From: an uncultured Pseudomonadota bacterium
Lineage (GTDB): Bacteria; Pseudomonadota; Gammaproteobacteria; Methylococcales; Methylomonadaceae
Direction of reading: 5' to 3'
Assembly: GCA_903834465.1 (NCBI GenBank)
Contig: CAILJB010000008.1
Coordinates: 1-64,000, forward strand
DNA: 64,000 nt
The notes under the pieces were generated by a model, which saw nothing but the letters and a program-made list of their open reading frames with translations, had not been told where the DNA came from and did not search any database. Each line of letters starts with the position of its first letter. The stretch's first letter is position 1. Positions 17,388 to 26,152 of this stretch are shown piece by piece. Position numbers and translations under genes: made by a program.

Positions 17388-17825
17388 ATGAAAAAATTAC
17401 CCTTTGTGTTATTACTGCTCAGTTGCATGACGCTGGTTGCGTGTAATAACGGTCAGAAAATCAACGCACACAATGAAAAAACCGCTTACAAATCCGTCAG
17501 AATGATTAAAACGCGTTTGGGCGAAGATATGCGCGTGGAATATGAAATGTCGTTTTGGATGATACGCGATGCAAAAAAAGATAAAGACGAATTTTTAAAC
17601 ACCGTGGATGAAAAAACACCGGCTGAAATCATCGCAATGGGCAAAGAGATTTATCAAGAACGCAAAGCCGCAGGTGTTCCCGAATATCAACAATATAAAA
17701 CGTGGGAAGAAATGATGGCGAAATACGACAGAGATCGTAATAACCAAGGCAAAGCAAAGTCAGACATCAATGAAAAAGTGGACGACCCTCGCATGAGCAA
17801 CCGCGACGTAATTTACAAACTGTAA
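17388..17825 (+). CDS. Small lipoprotein, unknown function
   Basis: A 145-residue protein with a lipoprotein signal peptide ending in the lipobox LVAC (MKKLPFVLLLLSCMTLVAC), so it should be acylated and membrane-attached. ATG 17388 is used because the signal begins there; 17334 would place a non-secretory tail in front. The mature part is strongly charged (DAKKDKDEFLN, YDRDRNNQGKAKSD) and has no recognised domain. It starts about 95 bases from the divergent GTPase gene and is followed 19 bases later by the DUF3530-like gene. Confidence 0.6.
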   Translation: MKKLPFVLLLLSCMTLVACNNGQKINAHNEKTAYKSVRMIKTRLGEDMRVEYEMSFWMIRDAKKDKDEFLNTVDEKTPAEIIAMGKEIYQERKAAGVPEYQQYKTWEEMMAKYDRDRNNQGKAKSDINEKVDDPRMSNRDVIYKL

Positions 17826-17844
17826 TGATTAGGAATTTTGCGTA

Positions 17845-18672
17845 ATGTTCATCAAAAAATTAACACACGTTGGTTTGATTCTCTGTCTGTGCAGTGTATT
17901 TACCTGTGTGGCTAGCGATGAAAAACGTGAGGCAGAATTTGCAACCGATATTCAAAAAACGTTAAATGTTGGTCACGCAGTTTGGTTGGAAGCGGAAAAG
18001 AAAAAATTTTTAGGTTTGTACACCGACACGGCGAAAAATCCTCGTCAAGGTGTCATCATTCTTCTGCATGACACAGGTGGAAATCCTAATCAGCAAGCAA
18101 TAATCAAATCGTTACGCACTTTTTTCCCCGAACATCATTGGGCAACGCTGTCGTTGCAAATGCCTGTGCGTGAAGAAAGTGCGCCGGTTCAGGATTATTA
18201 CGCCTTATTCCATGAAGCCAAAATGCGATTACTTTCAGGGGTAAAATTTGCCAAAACAGAAAAAGCTGAAAAAATCGTTGTGATTGGTTACGGTTTAGGT
18301 GGTTTGATGGCAAGTTATTCGTTGACGGAAAAAAATGAAGATGTAAATGCGTTAGTCACGATTAGTTTGCCCGTGCCAGAAACCAGCGACGTTACTGCAC
18401 AAACATTGCAATTTATCCCAAAATTGACGTTGCCGATGCTCGATATTTACGGCGCATTAGATGTATCGAATGTTCTGAGTAGTGCCAGAGAACGACAAGT
18501 GGCGGGGAAAACAAATGCACATTACCGACAAGTCAAACTTGATAACGAAGGGCATTTATATCTACACGATGACGGTTTGTTGGTGAAACGAATTTACAGT
18601 TGGATTGAAAAAGTAACGGGTGTTAACGAAACTAAATTACCACCCAAAGAACAGAGCAAGCCTGTGAAATAA
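17845..18672 (+). CDS. Exported alpha/beta-hydrolase-like protein (DUF3530 type)
   Basis: A 275-residue protein with a Sec signal peptide (residues 1-24, ending TCVAS). It keeps the alpha/beta hydrolase outline: GVIILLHDTGGNP as the first strand/oxyanion region, KIVVIGYGLGG at the nucleophile elbow, LPMLDIYGALD near the acid, and EGHLYLHDD containing the His. The nucleophile position in GYGLG is Gly, not Ser, so hydrolase activity is doubtful. This matches what I recall of DUF3530, a periplasmic gammaproteobacterial family of unknown role. Probably co-transcribed with the preceding lipoprotein gene. Confidence 0.7.
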   Translation: MFIKKLTHVGLILCLCSVFTCVASDEKREAEFATDIQKTLNVGHAVWLEAEKKKFLGLYTDTAKNPRQGVIILLHDTGGNPNQQAIIKSLRTFFPEHHWATLSLQMPVREESAPVQDYYALFHEAKMRLLSGVKFAKTEKAEKIVVIGYGLGGLMASYSLTEKNEDVNALVTISLPVPETSDVTAQTLQFIPKLTLPMLDIYGALDVSNVLSSARERQVAGKTNAHYRQVKLDNEGHLYLHDDGLLVKRIYSWIEKVTGVNETKLPPKEQSKPVK

Positions 18673-18692
18673 ACTTGCCCTGTTCTGGTTTA

Positions 18693-19436
18693 TCATTTTA
18701 TGGGGGCAGCAACTAAGACAGCATCATTTGAACTTGTACTTTTGTCATTACACGTTGGATGTCCCCAACTACTTGCACTGCTACCATTTGCGATATCGAA
18801 AATAATGTTATCTTTTTTGTCGCCTGCAACACCAGCTTTAACGTTATCTAAGCCTAATGTGTGACGTGTGCGCCATGCAATGTTATGGTCAGCACAAGAA
18901 CTGTCACCACTCACACCAATCGCGCCAACTAATGCGCCAGATGCGTTGTATAACGCTAAACCACCGCCAAATACGTTAATGCCGCCGATACGTTTACCCA
19001 CGAGTGGATCTGTTTTTGTACCAAAATTGGTTGCAATACCGGCATACGCAACGGTTGCATCGACAGGGTTACTTTCTTGTAAACCAAATAAACTGCCACC
19101 TGGTTGCACAGCTGAATATAAGTTAGCTGTTGATAATGCTAAACCTGGCAAACTGAATGCGTTTGCTGTGTTTGCTTTTTGAGCAGAAATTACGCGACTT
19201 CCTGGCCATTGATCGCCACGGTCTGCACCAGTTTTCGCTACTGCACAAACTTCGCCATCACGGTTTACAACAGTTCCCCACATATTTAAGGCAAATCCAC
19301 CGTTGTCTTGCGCTTGAGCAGTTTTTAATGCACTTTGTAGATTTTCAAAAGTAGGAACATCTTTACATTTGTTAGGGTTTGCCATGGCACAAGTCGCAGT
19401 TAAAGCAAGTGCAACGAAAGAAAGTTTTTTTAGCAT
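18693..19436 (-). CDS. Periplasmic heme-binding/GlcG-HbpS (DUF336) family protein
   Basis: A 247-residue protein with a clear signal peptide (MLKKLSFVALALTATCAMA). The mature chain shows the GlcG/HbpS fold text: an N-terminal helix, VVNRDGEVCAVAKTG, RVISAQKANTANAFS, GGLALYNASGALVGAIGVSGDSS and ADHNIAWRTRHTLG. Family members bind heme or are linked to oxidative stress and glycolate metabolism; secreted copies are frequent in methylotrophs. A few cysteines (C24, C64 and others) could form disulfides in the periplasm. It is divergent from glnS; an inverted repeat at 19471-19498 lies 35 bases upstream. Confidence 0.82.
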   Translation of the reverse strand: MLKKLSFVALALTATCAMANPNKCKDVPTFENLQSALKTAQAQDNGGFALNMWGTVVNRDGEVCAVAKTGADRGDQWPGSRVISAQKANTANAFSLPGLALSTANLYSAVQPGGSLFGLQESNPVDATVAYAGIATNFGTKTDPLVGKRIGGINVFGGGLALYNASGALVGAIGVSGDSSCADHNIAWRTRHTLGLDNVKAGVAGDKKDNIIFDIANGSSASSWGHPTCNDKSTSSNDAVLVAAPIK

Positions 19437-19470
19437 AAATCACCTTAGTTGTTTTTTTGTTATTGTTAAT

Positions 19471-19523
19471 GTCTCAACTTAATTTAAACGGTTGAGACGT
19501 GCAAATAGTAAAGTAATCTCAAC
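19471..19523. promoter_or_regulatory. Inverted repeat with an extra half-site upstream of the heme-binding protein gene
   Basis: GTCTCAAC (19471-19478) and GTTGAGAC (19491-19498) form an 8-base inverted repeat with a 12-base A/T spacer. A further TCTCAAC lies at 19517-19523. This is a plausible operator for the minus-strand gene ending its 5' region at 19436, or a leader hairpin if transcription begins upstream. The rest of the 244-base gap to glnS shows only an 11-base near-palindrome at 19558-19568. Confidence 0.4.
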
Positions 19524-19680
19524 AAACGAACAAGATGCGTCGTTTTTATATCACACTCCATTAAATGGCATGCTTTCTGCCTTGTTACACTATTAAGTTT
19601 CATTTACCATGCTTTAAAAATCTTTGCATTAGCGTGAATAATTGCGCTATTTATTTAACTTTTTTGAATTTAAAACGACT

Positions 19681-21342
19681 ATGCACATCACGGAATCTGC
19701 TTTACCGACGAATTTTATTCGTCAAATTATCGCGGCTGATTTAAGCGCAAACAAAAATAATGGCAAAGTTGCTACACGCTTTCCACCTGAGCCTAATGGC
19801 TATTTGCATATTGGTCATGCAAAATCAATTTGTTTAAATTTCGGCACAGCTCTCGAAAATAACGGGACTTGCAATTTGCGTTTTGACGATACCAATCCCG
19901 AAAAAGAAAGTATCGAATATATGGAATCTATCAAGCGTGATGTCGCTTGGTTAGGTTTCGAATGGTCAGAATTGCGTCATGCGTCAGATTATTTTGAGCA
20001 ACTGTATCAATATGCCGTGGAATTGATTAAAAAAGGTTTAGCGTATGTAGATAGTTTGTCGGCGGAAGAAATCCGTGTTTATCGCGGTACATTGACGCAA
20101 GCGGGCAAAGAAAGTCCTGACCGCAATCGCTTGATTGAAGAAAATTTAGATTTGTTCACACGCATGCGAGCAGGGGAGTTTGCAGACGGGCAATATGTGT
20201 TGCGTGCCAAAATCGATATGGCATCGCCGAATATCAATTTGCGCGACCCCGCAATTTACCGTATTCGCCGCATTCATCATCAACGTACCGGCGATGCGTG
20301 GTGCATTTACCCGATGTATGATTACACGCATTGTATTTCTGACGCTATCGAAGGGATTACACATTCGCTTTGTACGTTGGAATTTGAAGACCATCGACCA
20401 TTATATGATTGGGTTTTGAATGAATTACAAACGCCGTGTCATCCACAACAAATTGAGTTTGCGCGTTTGCAATTAGAATACACGATTGTGAGTAAGCGCA
20501 AATTGAATCAACTCGTTACAGAAAAGCACGTTTCTGGTTGGGATGACCCACGAATGCCAACGATTGCCGGTTTGCGCCGCGCGGGTTTTACGCCAAAATC
20601 AATTAAAGATTTTTGTGAACGCATTGGCATTACCAAACAAAATTCGTGGATTGAAATGGGCGTATTGGAATATTGCATCCGTGAAGATTTAAATACCAAT
20701 GCGTTTCGTGCGATGGCAGTTTTAGAACCGTTGCGTGTGGTGATTGATAATTATCCTAATGATAAAGTCGAAAACTTGGAAGTGAGTAATCATCCACAAC
20801 GCGAAGAATTTGGCAAACGTATCGTGCCGTTTTCAAAAACAATTTTGATTGAACGTGATGATTTTTCAGAAAATCCGCCGCCAAAATACAAGCGTCTCAT
20901 TCAAGGCGAAGAAGTCCGTTTGCGTGGCGCGTATGTGATTCGTTGTAATGAAGTGATAAAAAATGCGGACGGCGAAATTATCGAATTACGTTGCAGCTAT
21001 GACGAAAATACGTTAGGTAAAAATCCAGAAGGGCGCAAAGTGAAAGGTGTAATTCATTGGGTGTCTGAAGCACATTCACTTGCCGCTGAAATTCGTTTGT
21101 ACGATAGATTATTTACAGCACCGCAACCGGATAACGAAGAAAATTTTTTAGATGTCGTCAATCCAAATTCGCTACAAACCCTGATAAACTGCCGCGTTGA
21201 AGCCAGTTTAAAAACGTCAACATTGGAAAATCGTTATCAATTTGAACGCACGGGATATTTTTGTTTAGACAGCGATAGTACGAACGATAAATTAGTATTC
21301 AATCGTACCGTGACCCTGCGTGATAACTGGGAAAAGGATTAG
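19681..21342 (+). CDS. glnS: Glutaminyl-tRNA synthetase
   Basis: Class I synthetase charging tRNA-Gln. From ATG 19681 the protein is 553 residues, essentially the length of the E. coli enzyme; the ORF extends in frame to 19642 but those residues are not family-like. Motifs: [15 protein letters not shown] (HIGH signature), [11 protein letters not shown], and VSKRKL in place of KMSKS as is normal for GlnRS. The C-terminal anticodon-binding beta-barrels follow ([20 protein letters not shown]). It lies upstream of the RuMP genes, which have their own promoter candidate at 21355. Confidence 0.97.
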   Translation: MHITESALPTNFIRQIIAADLSANKNNGKVATRFPPEPNGYLHIGHAKSICLNFGTALENNGTCNLRFDDTNPEKESIEYMESIKRDVAWLGFEWSELRHASDYFEQLYQYAVELIKKGLAYVDSLSAEEIRVYRGTLTQAGKESPDRNRLIEENLDLFTRMRAGEFADGQYVLRAKIDMASPNINLRDPAIYRIRRIHHQRTGDAWCIYPMYDYTHCISDAIEGITHSLCTLEFEDHRPLYDWVLNELQTPCHPQQIEFARLQLEYTIVSKRKLNQLVTEKHVSGWDDPRMPTIAGLRRAGFTPKSIKDFCERIGITKQNSWIEMGVLEYCIREDLNTNAFRAMAVLEPLRVVIDNYPNDKVENLEVSNHPQREEFGKRIVPFSKTILIERDDFSENPPPKYKRLIQGEEVRLRGAYVIRCNEVIKNADGEIIELRCSYDENTLGKNPEGRKVKGVIHWVSEAHSLAAEIRLYDRLFTAPQPDNEENFLDVVNPNSLQTLINCRVEASLKTSTLENRYQFERTGYFCLDSDSTNDKLVFNRTVTLRDNWEKD

Positions 21343-21354
21343 GTACATTTTGCA

Positions 21355-21382
21355 TTGACACACCTACCCGTTCTACTTTAAA
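21355..21382 (+). promoter_or_regulatory. Candidate sigma-70-type promoter of the RuMP cluster
   Basis: A perfect -35 TTGACA at 21355-21360 and a -10-like TTTAAA at 21377-21382 with a 16-base spacer, between glnS and hps. A 60-base leader would follow, ending with GGAG before the hps ATG. Confidence 0.5.
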
Positions 21383-21445
21383 GTTAGCCTCGCATAAATT
21401 AGCGTAACAATTAACTATAACTATAACTTTTTTGGAGTGTACATC

Positions 21446-22087
21446 ATGGCAAAACCATTGATTCAAATGGCATTAGATTCATTAGATTTCGACGCAACAA
21501 TTTCATTGGCAAAACAAGTTGCGCCATTCGTTGATATTTTCGAAATTGGCACACCTTGCATTAAACACAACGGTATCAACTTAGTTAAAGCGTTGCGTGC
21601 AGAATTCCCTGACAAATTATTGTTAGTTGACTTGAAAACAATGGACGCTGGCGAATACGAAGCGACTCCTTTCTACGCAGCTGGCGCAGACATCGTGACT
21701 GTTTTAGGTGTTTCTGGTTTAGCGACAATCAAAGGTGTTATTAAAGCAGCTAATGCTAACGCCGCTGAAACTCAAATCGACTTAATCAATGTTGACGACA
21801 AAGCAGCTTGCGCGCGCGCATCAGTTGCAGCAGGCGCACAAATTTTAGGTATTCACACAGGTTTGGACGCACAAGCAGCGGGTCACACACCGTTTGCTGA
21901 TTTAAACGAAATTGCTGGTTTAGGTTTAGGCGCACGCATTTCAGTTGCTGGCGGTATCAATGCTAAAACTGTTCAAGACGTAGTTCGTGCAGGCGCAAGC
22001 ATTATCGTTGTTGGCGCAGCAATCTACGGTGCCGCTTCACCTGCTGAATCAGCGCGTGAAATTCGTGAATTAGTTGACGCTGTTTAA
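21446..22087 (+). CDS. hxlA: 3-hexulose-6-phosphate synthase (Hps)
   Basis: Condenses formaldehyde with ribulose 5-phosphate, the entry step of the RuMP cycle. The protein is 213 residues, an OMP-decarboxylase-superfamily barrel: MALDSLDF at the first strand, FEIGTPCIKHNG, LLVDLKTMDAGEYEA with the Mg-binding and catalytic D-x-K-x-x-D, GIHTGLDAQ, and SVAGGINAKT at the phosphate site. ATG 21446 is preferred to GTG 21437, which lies in the GGAG ribosome site. Regular codon choice and a strong ribosome site suggest high expression. Followed 12 bases later by the isomerase gene. Confidence 0.96.
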   Translation: MAKPLIQMALDSLDFDATISLAKQVAPFVDIFEIGTPCIKHNGINLVKALRAEFPDKLLLVDLKTMDAGEYEATPFYAAGADIVTVLGVSGLATIKGVIKAANANAAETQIDLINVDDKAACARASVAAGAQILGIHTGLDAQAAGHTPFADLNEIAGLGLGARISVAGGINAKTVQDVVRAGASIIVVGAAIYGAASPAESAREIRELVDAV

Positions 22088-22099
22088 TTAGGAAGCCTT

Positions 22100-22633
22100 A
22101 TGCACCAACAACTTATCTTAGATAAAATCACAGGTATCCTCGAAGCAACAGAGGAGTCATATGATGAAAAACTCACCGCTATGCTCGACGAAGCAGGTCG
22201 CATTTTTATTGCGGGCGCGGGTCGTTCAAAACTGGTCGGCAATTTCTTTGCGATGCGGTTGGTGCATGGTGGTTACAATGTAAATGTCGTCGGTGAGATT
22301 GTTACACCGAGTATTAAGGCTGGAGACTTACTAATTATCATTTCAGGTTCTGGTGAAACAGAACAACTCATCGCATTCACTAAAAGCGCGAAAAAAGTTG
22401 GCGCAAAAATTATGTTAATTTCGGCAAAGTCCGAATCAACGATTGGTGATATGGCAGATGGTGTGTTCCAAATCGGAAAATCTGACTTATACGGTAAAGT
22501 CGTTGGAATGCCGATGGGGACAGTTTTTGAACTGTCAACATTACTCTTTTTGGAATCAACTATTTCTCACATTATTCATGAGAAAGGTATTCCTGAAGAG
22601 ATTATGCGCGAAAGACACGCCAATTTAGAATAA
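22100..22633 (+). CDS. hxlB: 6-phospho-3-hexuloisomerase (Phi)
   Basis: Converts hexulose 6-phosphate to fructose 6-phosphate. The 177-residue protein is a single SIS sugar-isomerase domain: IFIAGAGRSKLVGNFFAMRL, LLIIISGSGET and the C-terminal helix with FELSTLLFLESTISH. It is a separate polypeptide 12 bases after hps, not the Hps-Phi fusion also known in methanotrophs. A hairpin with T-rich tail follows at 22648-22676. Confidence 0.95.
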   Translation: MHQQLILDKITGILEATEESYDEKLTAMLDEAGRIFIAGAGRSKLVGNFFAMRLVHGGYNVNVVGEIVTPSIKAGDLLIIISGSGETEQLIAFTKSAKKVGAKIMLISAKSESTIGDMADGVFQIGKSDLYGKVVGMPMGTVFELSTLLFLESTISHIIHEKGIPEEIMRERHANLE

Positions 22634-22647
22634 GAACTAATTTTTGA

Positions 22648-22676
22648 AGCGAATGATTTTTAATCATTCGCTTTAT
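22648..22676 (+). terminator. Hairpin terminator after hxlB
   Basis: AGCGAATGATT (22648-22658) / AATCATTCGCT (22662-22672) with a three-base loop and a T-rich tail, 15 bases after the hxlB stop. It probably makes hxlAB a partly separate unit from tkt. Confidence 0.65.
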
Positions 22677-22707
22677 TTATTCAGTCATTCACGTCAAAAA
22701 ATACAGG

Positions 22708-22745
22708 TTGCACTATTGAAGGATTTTAGTAGTGCAATTTTTTTT
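22708..22745 (+). terminator. Second hairpin plus T8 just upstream of tkt
   Basis: TTGCACTA (22708-22715) / TAGTGCAA (22730-22737) with a 14-base loop, followed by eight T. It ends 24 bases before the tkt ATG and directly before its AAAGGAG ribosome site. It could be a second terminator or an attenuator in a tkt leader. Confidence 0.55.
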
Positions 22746-22768
22746 AACATTTACCAAAGGAGAAGAAT

Positions 22769-24754
22769 ATGACTTCGCGTAGAGAATTAGCGAACGCCAT
22801 ACGCGCTTTAAGCATGGACGCAGTACAAAAAGCAAATTCAGGACACCCCGGCGCGCCAATGGGTATGGCCGATATTGCCGAAGTGTTGTGGAACGACCAC
22901 TTAAAACACAATCCAACCAATCCACATTGGGCAGATCGTGATCGTTTCGTATTGTCGAATGGTCATGGTTCGATGTTAATTTATTCTTTGTTGCACCTTT
23001 CTGGCTATGATTTGCCAATGAAAGAATTGCAATCTTTCCGTCAATTGCATTCTAAATGTGCTGGTCATCCCGAATACGGCTATGCACCAGGCATTGAAAC
23101 CACTACAGGGCCGTTAGGTCAAGGTATTACCAACGGTGTTGGTTTTGCAATGGCAGAAAAATTATTAGCCGACCAATTTAACCGTCCTGGTCATGATATT
23201 GTTGATCACCATACTTATGTATTTTTAGGTGATGGCTGTTTGATGGAAGGTGTGTCTCATGAAGCCTGCGCCTTAGCGGGTACTTGGGGTTTAGGTAAAT
23301 TAGTTGCTTTCTGGGATGACAACAATATTTCTATCGATGGTCACATTGATGGTTGGTATACCGACGACACCGTAAAACGTTTTGAAGCCTATGGCTGGCA
23401 CGTTCAATCAGTTGATGGTCACGATGCAAATGCGATTAACGCCGCCATTACAGCAGCTAAAGCTGTTACTGACAAACCATCTATGATTTGCTGCAAAACC
23501 ATCATCGGTTTTGGCTCACCAAACAAAAGTGGTAGCCATGACTGTCACGGTTCTGCATTAGGTGACGCGGAAGTTGCGTTGACTCGTAAAGAATTAGGTT
23601 GGACACACGAACCATTTGTAATCCCTTCTGAAATTTATGCCGGTTGGGATGCAAAAGCGAAAGGTTCGACAGTTGAATCAGATTGGAATGCTAAATTTGA
23701 CGCTTACGCAGTTGCTTATCCTGAATTAGCGGCTGAATTTAAACGCCGTATGGCGGGTGATTTGCCTGCAAATTGGAAAGCTGTTACTGACGAATTCATT
23801 AAAGCGACGAACGAAAAAGGCGAAAATCTCGCTTCACGTCAAGCCTCACAAAAAACAATTGCTGCACTTGCACCAATTTTACCTGAGTTTTTAGGCGGTT
23901 CAGCGGATTTAACTGGTTCGAATTTGACTAGCTGTGCAAGTTTCAAACACGTTAGCGGCAAAGAACCTGGTAACTACATTTCTTACGGCGTACGCGAATT
24001 CGGTATGTACGCTATCATGAACGGTATGGCGTTGCATGGTGGTTTATTACCTTTCGGTGGCACGTTCCACATGTTCTCGGACTATGCGAAAAGCGCGTTG
24101 CGTATGGCGGCGTTGATGAAACAACGTACTATCGCTGTATTGACACACGATTCAATCGGTCAAGGCGAAGACGGTCCAACGCATCAACCTATCGAAAATA
24201 CGTCTGCGTTGCGTTACATTCCAAATATGGATGTTTGGCGACCTGCTGATGCGACTGAAACGGCTGTTGCATGGGTTGTTGCAATCGAACGCAAAACTGG
24301 ACCAAGTAGTTTGGTATTGAGTCGTCAAGGTATTCCTGCGATTGCTCATGATGACGCGCAAATTGCTGCGATGCGTCAAGGTGCGTATGTCGTTTCTGAA
24401 GCGGCTGGCACAGTGGATGTGATTTTGATTGCGACAGGTTCAGAAGTGGACTTGGCGGTAAAATCACAAGCAGAATTAGCAGCTGAAGGCATTAACGCTC
24501 GCGTTGTATCTATGCCATCAACAAACGTATTTGATCGTCAAGATCAAGCCTATAAAGACAGCGTCTTATTACCAAACGTTAAACGTGTTGCTATCGAAGC
24601 CGGTGTAACAGATTTTTGGCGTAAATACGTTGGTTTAGAAGGTAGTGTTGTCGGTATCGATACATTCGGCGAATCTGCACCGGGTGGCGTATTATTTAAA
24701 CATTTCGGTTTCACCACTGAAAATGTTGTTAAGCACGTTAAAGCGGTGCTTTAA
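22769..24754 (+). CDS. tkt: Transketolase
   Basis: Thiamine-diphosphate enzyme moving two-carbon units, here regenerating ribulose 5-phosphate for formaldehyde fixation. Its 661 residues match family length. Motifs: [15 protein letters not shown] at the N-terminus, TGPLGQG, the ThDP/Mg motif [13 protein letters not shown], and in the pyrimidine domain [14 protein letters not shown] with the catalytic His. The ribosome site AAAGGAG is strong. Its position in the hxlAB-tkt-(two repeat proteins)-tal cluster supports a RuMP role in addition to the pentose phosphate pathway. Homologue names such as tktA or tktB cannot be separated. Confidence 0.97.
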   Translation: MTSRRELANAIRALSMDAVQKANSGHPGAPMGMADIAEVLWNDHLKHNPTNPHWADRDRFVLSNGHGSMLIYSLLHLSGYDLPMKELQSFRQLHSKCAGHPEYGYAPGIETTTGPLGQGITNGVGFAMAEKLLADQFNRPGHDIVDHHTYVFLGDGCLMEGVSHEACALAGTWGLGKLVAFWDDNNISIDGHIDGWYTDDTVKRFEAYGWHVQSVDGHDANAINAAITAAKAVTDKPSMICCKTIIGFGSPNKSGSHDCHGSALGDAEVALTRKELGWTHEPFVIPSEIYAGWDAKAKGSTVESDWNAKFDAYAVAYPELAAEFKRRMAGDLPANWKAVTDEFIKATNEKGENLASRQASQKTIAALAPILPEFLGGSADLTGSNLTSCASFKHVSGKEPGNYISYGVREFGMYAIMNGMALHGGLLPFGGTFHMFSDYAKSALRMAALMKQRTIAVLTHDSIGQGEDGPTHQPIENTSALRYIPNMDVWRPADATETAVAWVVAIERKTGPSSLVLSRQGIPAIAHDDAQIAAMRQGAYVVSEAAGTVDVILIATGSEVDLAVKSQAELAAEGINARVVSMPSTNVFDRQDQAYKDSVLLPNVKRVAIEAGVTDFWRKYVGLEGSVVGIDTFGESAPGGVLFKHFGFTTENVVKHVKAVL

Positions 24755-24777
24755 TTTCTAAATTTATTTAGCGAATG

Positions 24778-24805
24778 CCTCGATTAGTTTTAAAACTAAT
24801 CGAGG
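24778..24805 (+). terminator. Perfect 28-base palindrome after tkt
   Basis: A 14-base arm beginning CCTCGATTAG is mirrored exactly, centred on TTTTAAAA. The tail (ATTGTTT) is only moderately T-rich, so it may give partial termination before the repeat-protein genes. Confidence 0.6.
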
Positions 24806-24836
24806 ATTGTTTGGCTTTTAACTGATAGGTGTCAAT

Positions 24837-25493
24837 GTGAAAAAAAATAATTTACTCCAAGGTGCCATCGTTGCTTTGTTAGTGGCAAGTCCATTTGCGG
24901 CGAACGCAGGCGCACAATATCCAGCCGCAGATTTTGAACCGAAAGTGCTTTATCAAGATGCGTCTGTTAAATCAACGCCAGCGGCAGCACCAGTTGTCAA
25001 AGCAGCTCCGGCTGTAGCAGCACCAGCTCCTGCACCAGTTGTTTCTGCGGACGATTCAAAATATCCAGCAGCAAACTTTGAACCTAAAGTTTTGTTCAAA
25101 GATGACAGCTACAAACCAAGCAAATCAGCTCCAGTTCCTCAATATACAAGCAGTGCTGGTGCGGTTGTCATGGAAGAAGCTGCAATTAAAAAAGCAGAAA
25201 AAGGCGATGATTCTAATTTGTTGATTTTAGGTTTGTTAGCCGCTGCAGCAGCAGGTTTTGCAGCATCAAGATGCCCTAAATTTGCGGGTGTTTTTGGCTC
25301 AAGCAGTACAGAAAATGAAGTTTCAGCTCCCAAAGAAACTGGCGTAACCCGTTATTTGAATGCGCGTGTTCCTAAAGTTTCTGGCGTAACGAAATATTTA
25401 GAACGTGCTGGTAAACCAACCAATGTTGCGCGTTATATTGCAAAACAAAACATTGCACAAAAAGCTGCTCAAAACGACGCGAATCGGGGGTAG
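24837..25493 (+). CDS. Membrane-anchored repeat protein with [GN]V.[KR]Y[LI] motifs, unknown function
   Basis: A 218-residue protein starting with GTG. It has a signal peptide (1-24, ending AANA), then an exported Ala/Pro-rich stretch carrying two copies of YPAA[DN]FEPKVL (28-38, 76-86). A hydrophobic segment follows at about 127-144 (LLILGLLAAAAAGFAAS), then a tail with three motif copies: GVTRYL (Y173), GVTKYL (Y187) and NVARYI (Y200). The apparent topology puts the motif tail in the cytoplasm. The next gene, 2 bases downstream, repeats the same motif nine times. Both lie between tkt and tal. I do not recognise the family; a tether for the soluble partner or for RuMP enzymes is a hypothesis. 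Confidence 0.6.
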   Translation: MKKNNLLQGAIVALLVASPFAANAGAQYPAADFEPKVLYQDASVKSTPAAAPVVKAAPAVAAPAPAPVVSADDSKYPAANFEPKVLFKDDSYKPSKSAPVPQYTSSAGAVVMEEAAIKKAEKGDDSNLLILGLLAAAAAGFAASRCPKFAGVFGSSSTENEVSAPKETGVTRYLNARVPKVSGVTKYLERAGKPTNVARYIAKQNIAQKAAQNDANRG

Positions 25494-25495
25494 TT

Positions 25496-26113
25496 ATGGG
25501 CTTTTTCTCAGGTCTTTTTGGCAAACGTTCGGAAGATGCTTACAGCACAACAACAAGAAATGCGATTATTTCTACTACTGATTCGACGGATGGTAGCACA
25601 GGGGTGAGTCGCTATTTAGATAATCAACCATCGACCGCATTAAGTGGCGTGGAAAAATATCTAAAAGCGCAAGAGCAAAATCGCCCTAGCAGCGTGGCAA
25701 AATATTTAGCAAGACAAGCGATTGCTGAAAAAAATAAACCTGTCGTGACGTTAACCGGTGTTGCAAAATATTTAAATAACAATAAAGACAGCGCACCAGT
25801 AGTTAGAACAGGCGTAGCGCGGTATTTGGACAATCAGGATAAAACTCCCGTTAGTGGCGTAGCGAAATATATGTTGAAAAAAGCGGTCGCTGAACGTTAT
25901 GCACCACCGCCAGCGAAAGCAAAAGTAACGCGCGTTGAAAGTTATTTGCAAAGTTTGCCTGAAACTAAAACAAGCAATGTCAGCAAATATTTAGCAAGAC
26001 AAGCCATTGCGGTTGCAACTCAAACGAAAGCTGAAGTGGTTGCTGTTGTTGAAACAATTGCTGATGATGTTGCGTTGACGGGTGTTGAAAAGTATTTGCA
26101 GAATCAGCGTTAA
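25496..26113 (+). CDS. Soluble protein with nine [GNSR]V.[KRS]Y[LM] repeats, unknown function
   Basis: A 205-residue protein with no signal peptide or membrane segment. After an amphipathic start (MGFFSGLFGKR) it is built from a short linear motif repeated nine times, with Tyr at residues 40, 55, 70, 92, 110, 125, 150, 165 and 200. Examples are GVSRYLDNQ, GVEKYLKAQ, SVAKYLARQAIAE and GVAKYLNNN; copies 3, 6 and 8 carry a longer helical extension (ARQAIA or KKAVAE). Spacers are low-complexity and 15 to 35 residues long. This resembles multivalent scaffolds that bind a partner through repeated motifs. It is coupled to the membrane-anchored relative upstream and followed by tal. Function not known to me. 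Confidence 0.6.
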   Translation: MGFFSGLFGKRSEDAYSTTTRNAIISTTDSTDGSTGVSRYLDNQPSTALSGVEKYLKAQEQNRPSSVAKYLARQAIAEKNKPVVTLTGVAKYLNNNKDSAPVVRTGVARYLDNQDKTPVSGVAKYMLKKAVAERYAPPPAKAKVTRVESYLQSLPETKTSNVSKYLARQAIAVATQTKAEVVAVVETIADDVALTGVEKYLQNQR

Positions 26114-26152
26114 TTTTCATTCATTTTTAACAATTACAAACAGGTACACATA

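Noticed and set aside
18660-18705. Imperfect stem GAACAGAGCAAG / CTTGCCCTGTTC between the DUF3530-like and heme-binding genes as a terminator
   Set aside because: It has one mismatch and no proper T tract on either strand, so I could not support it as a terminator.
25496-26113. Regular repeats as a CRISPR or tandem DNA repeat
   Set aside because: Similarity is at protein level; the DNA of the copies and spacers varies in length and sequence.
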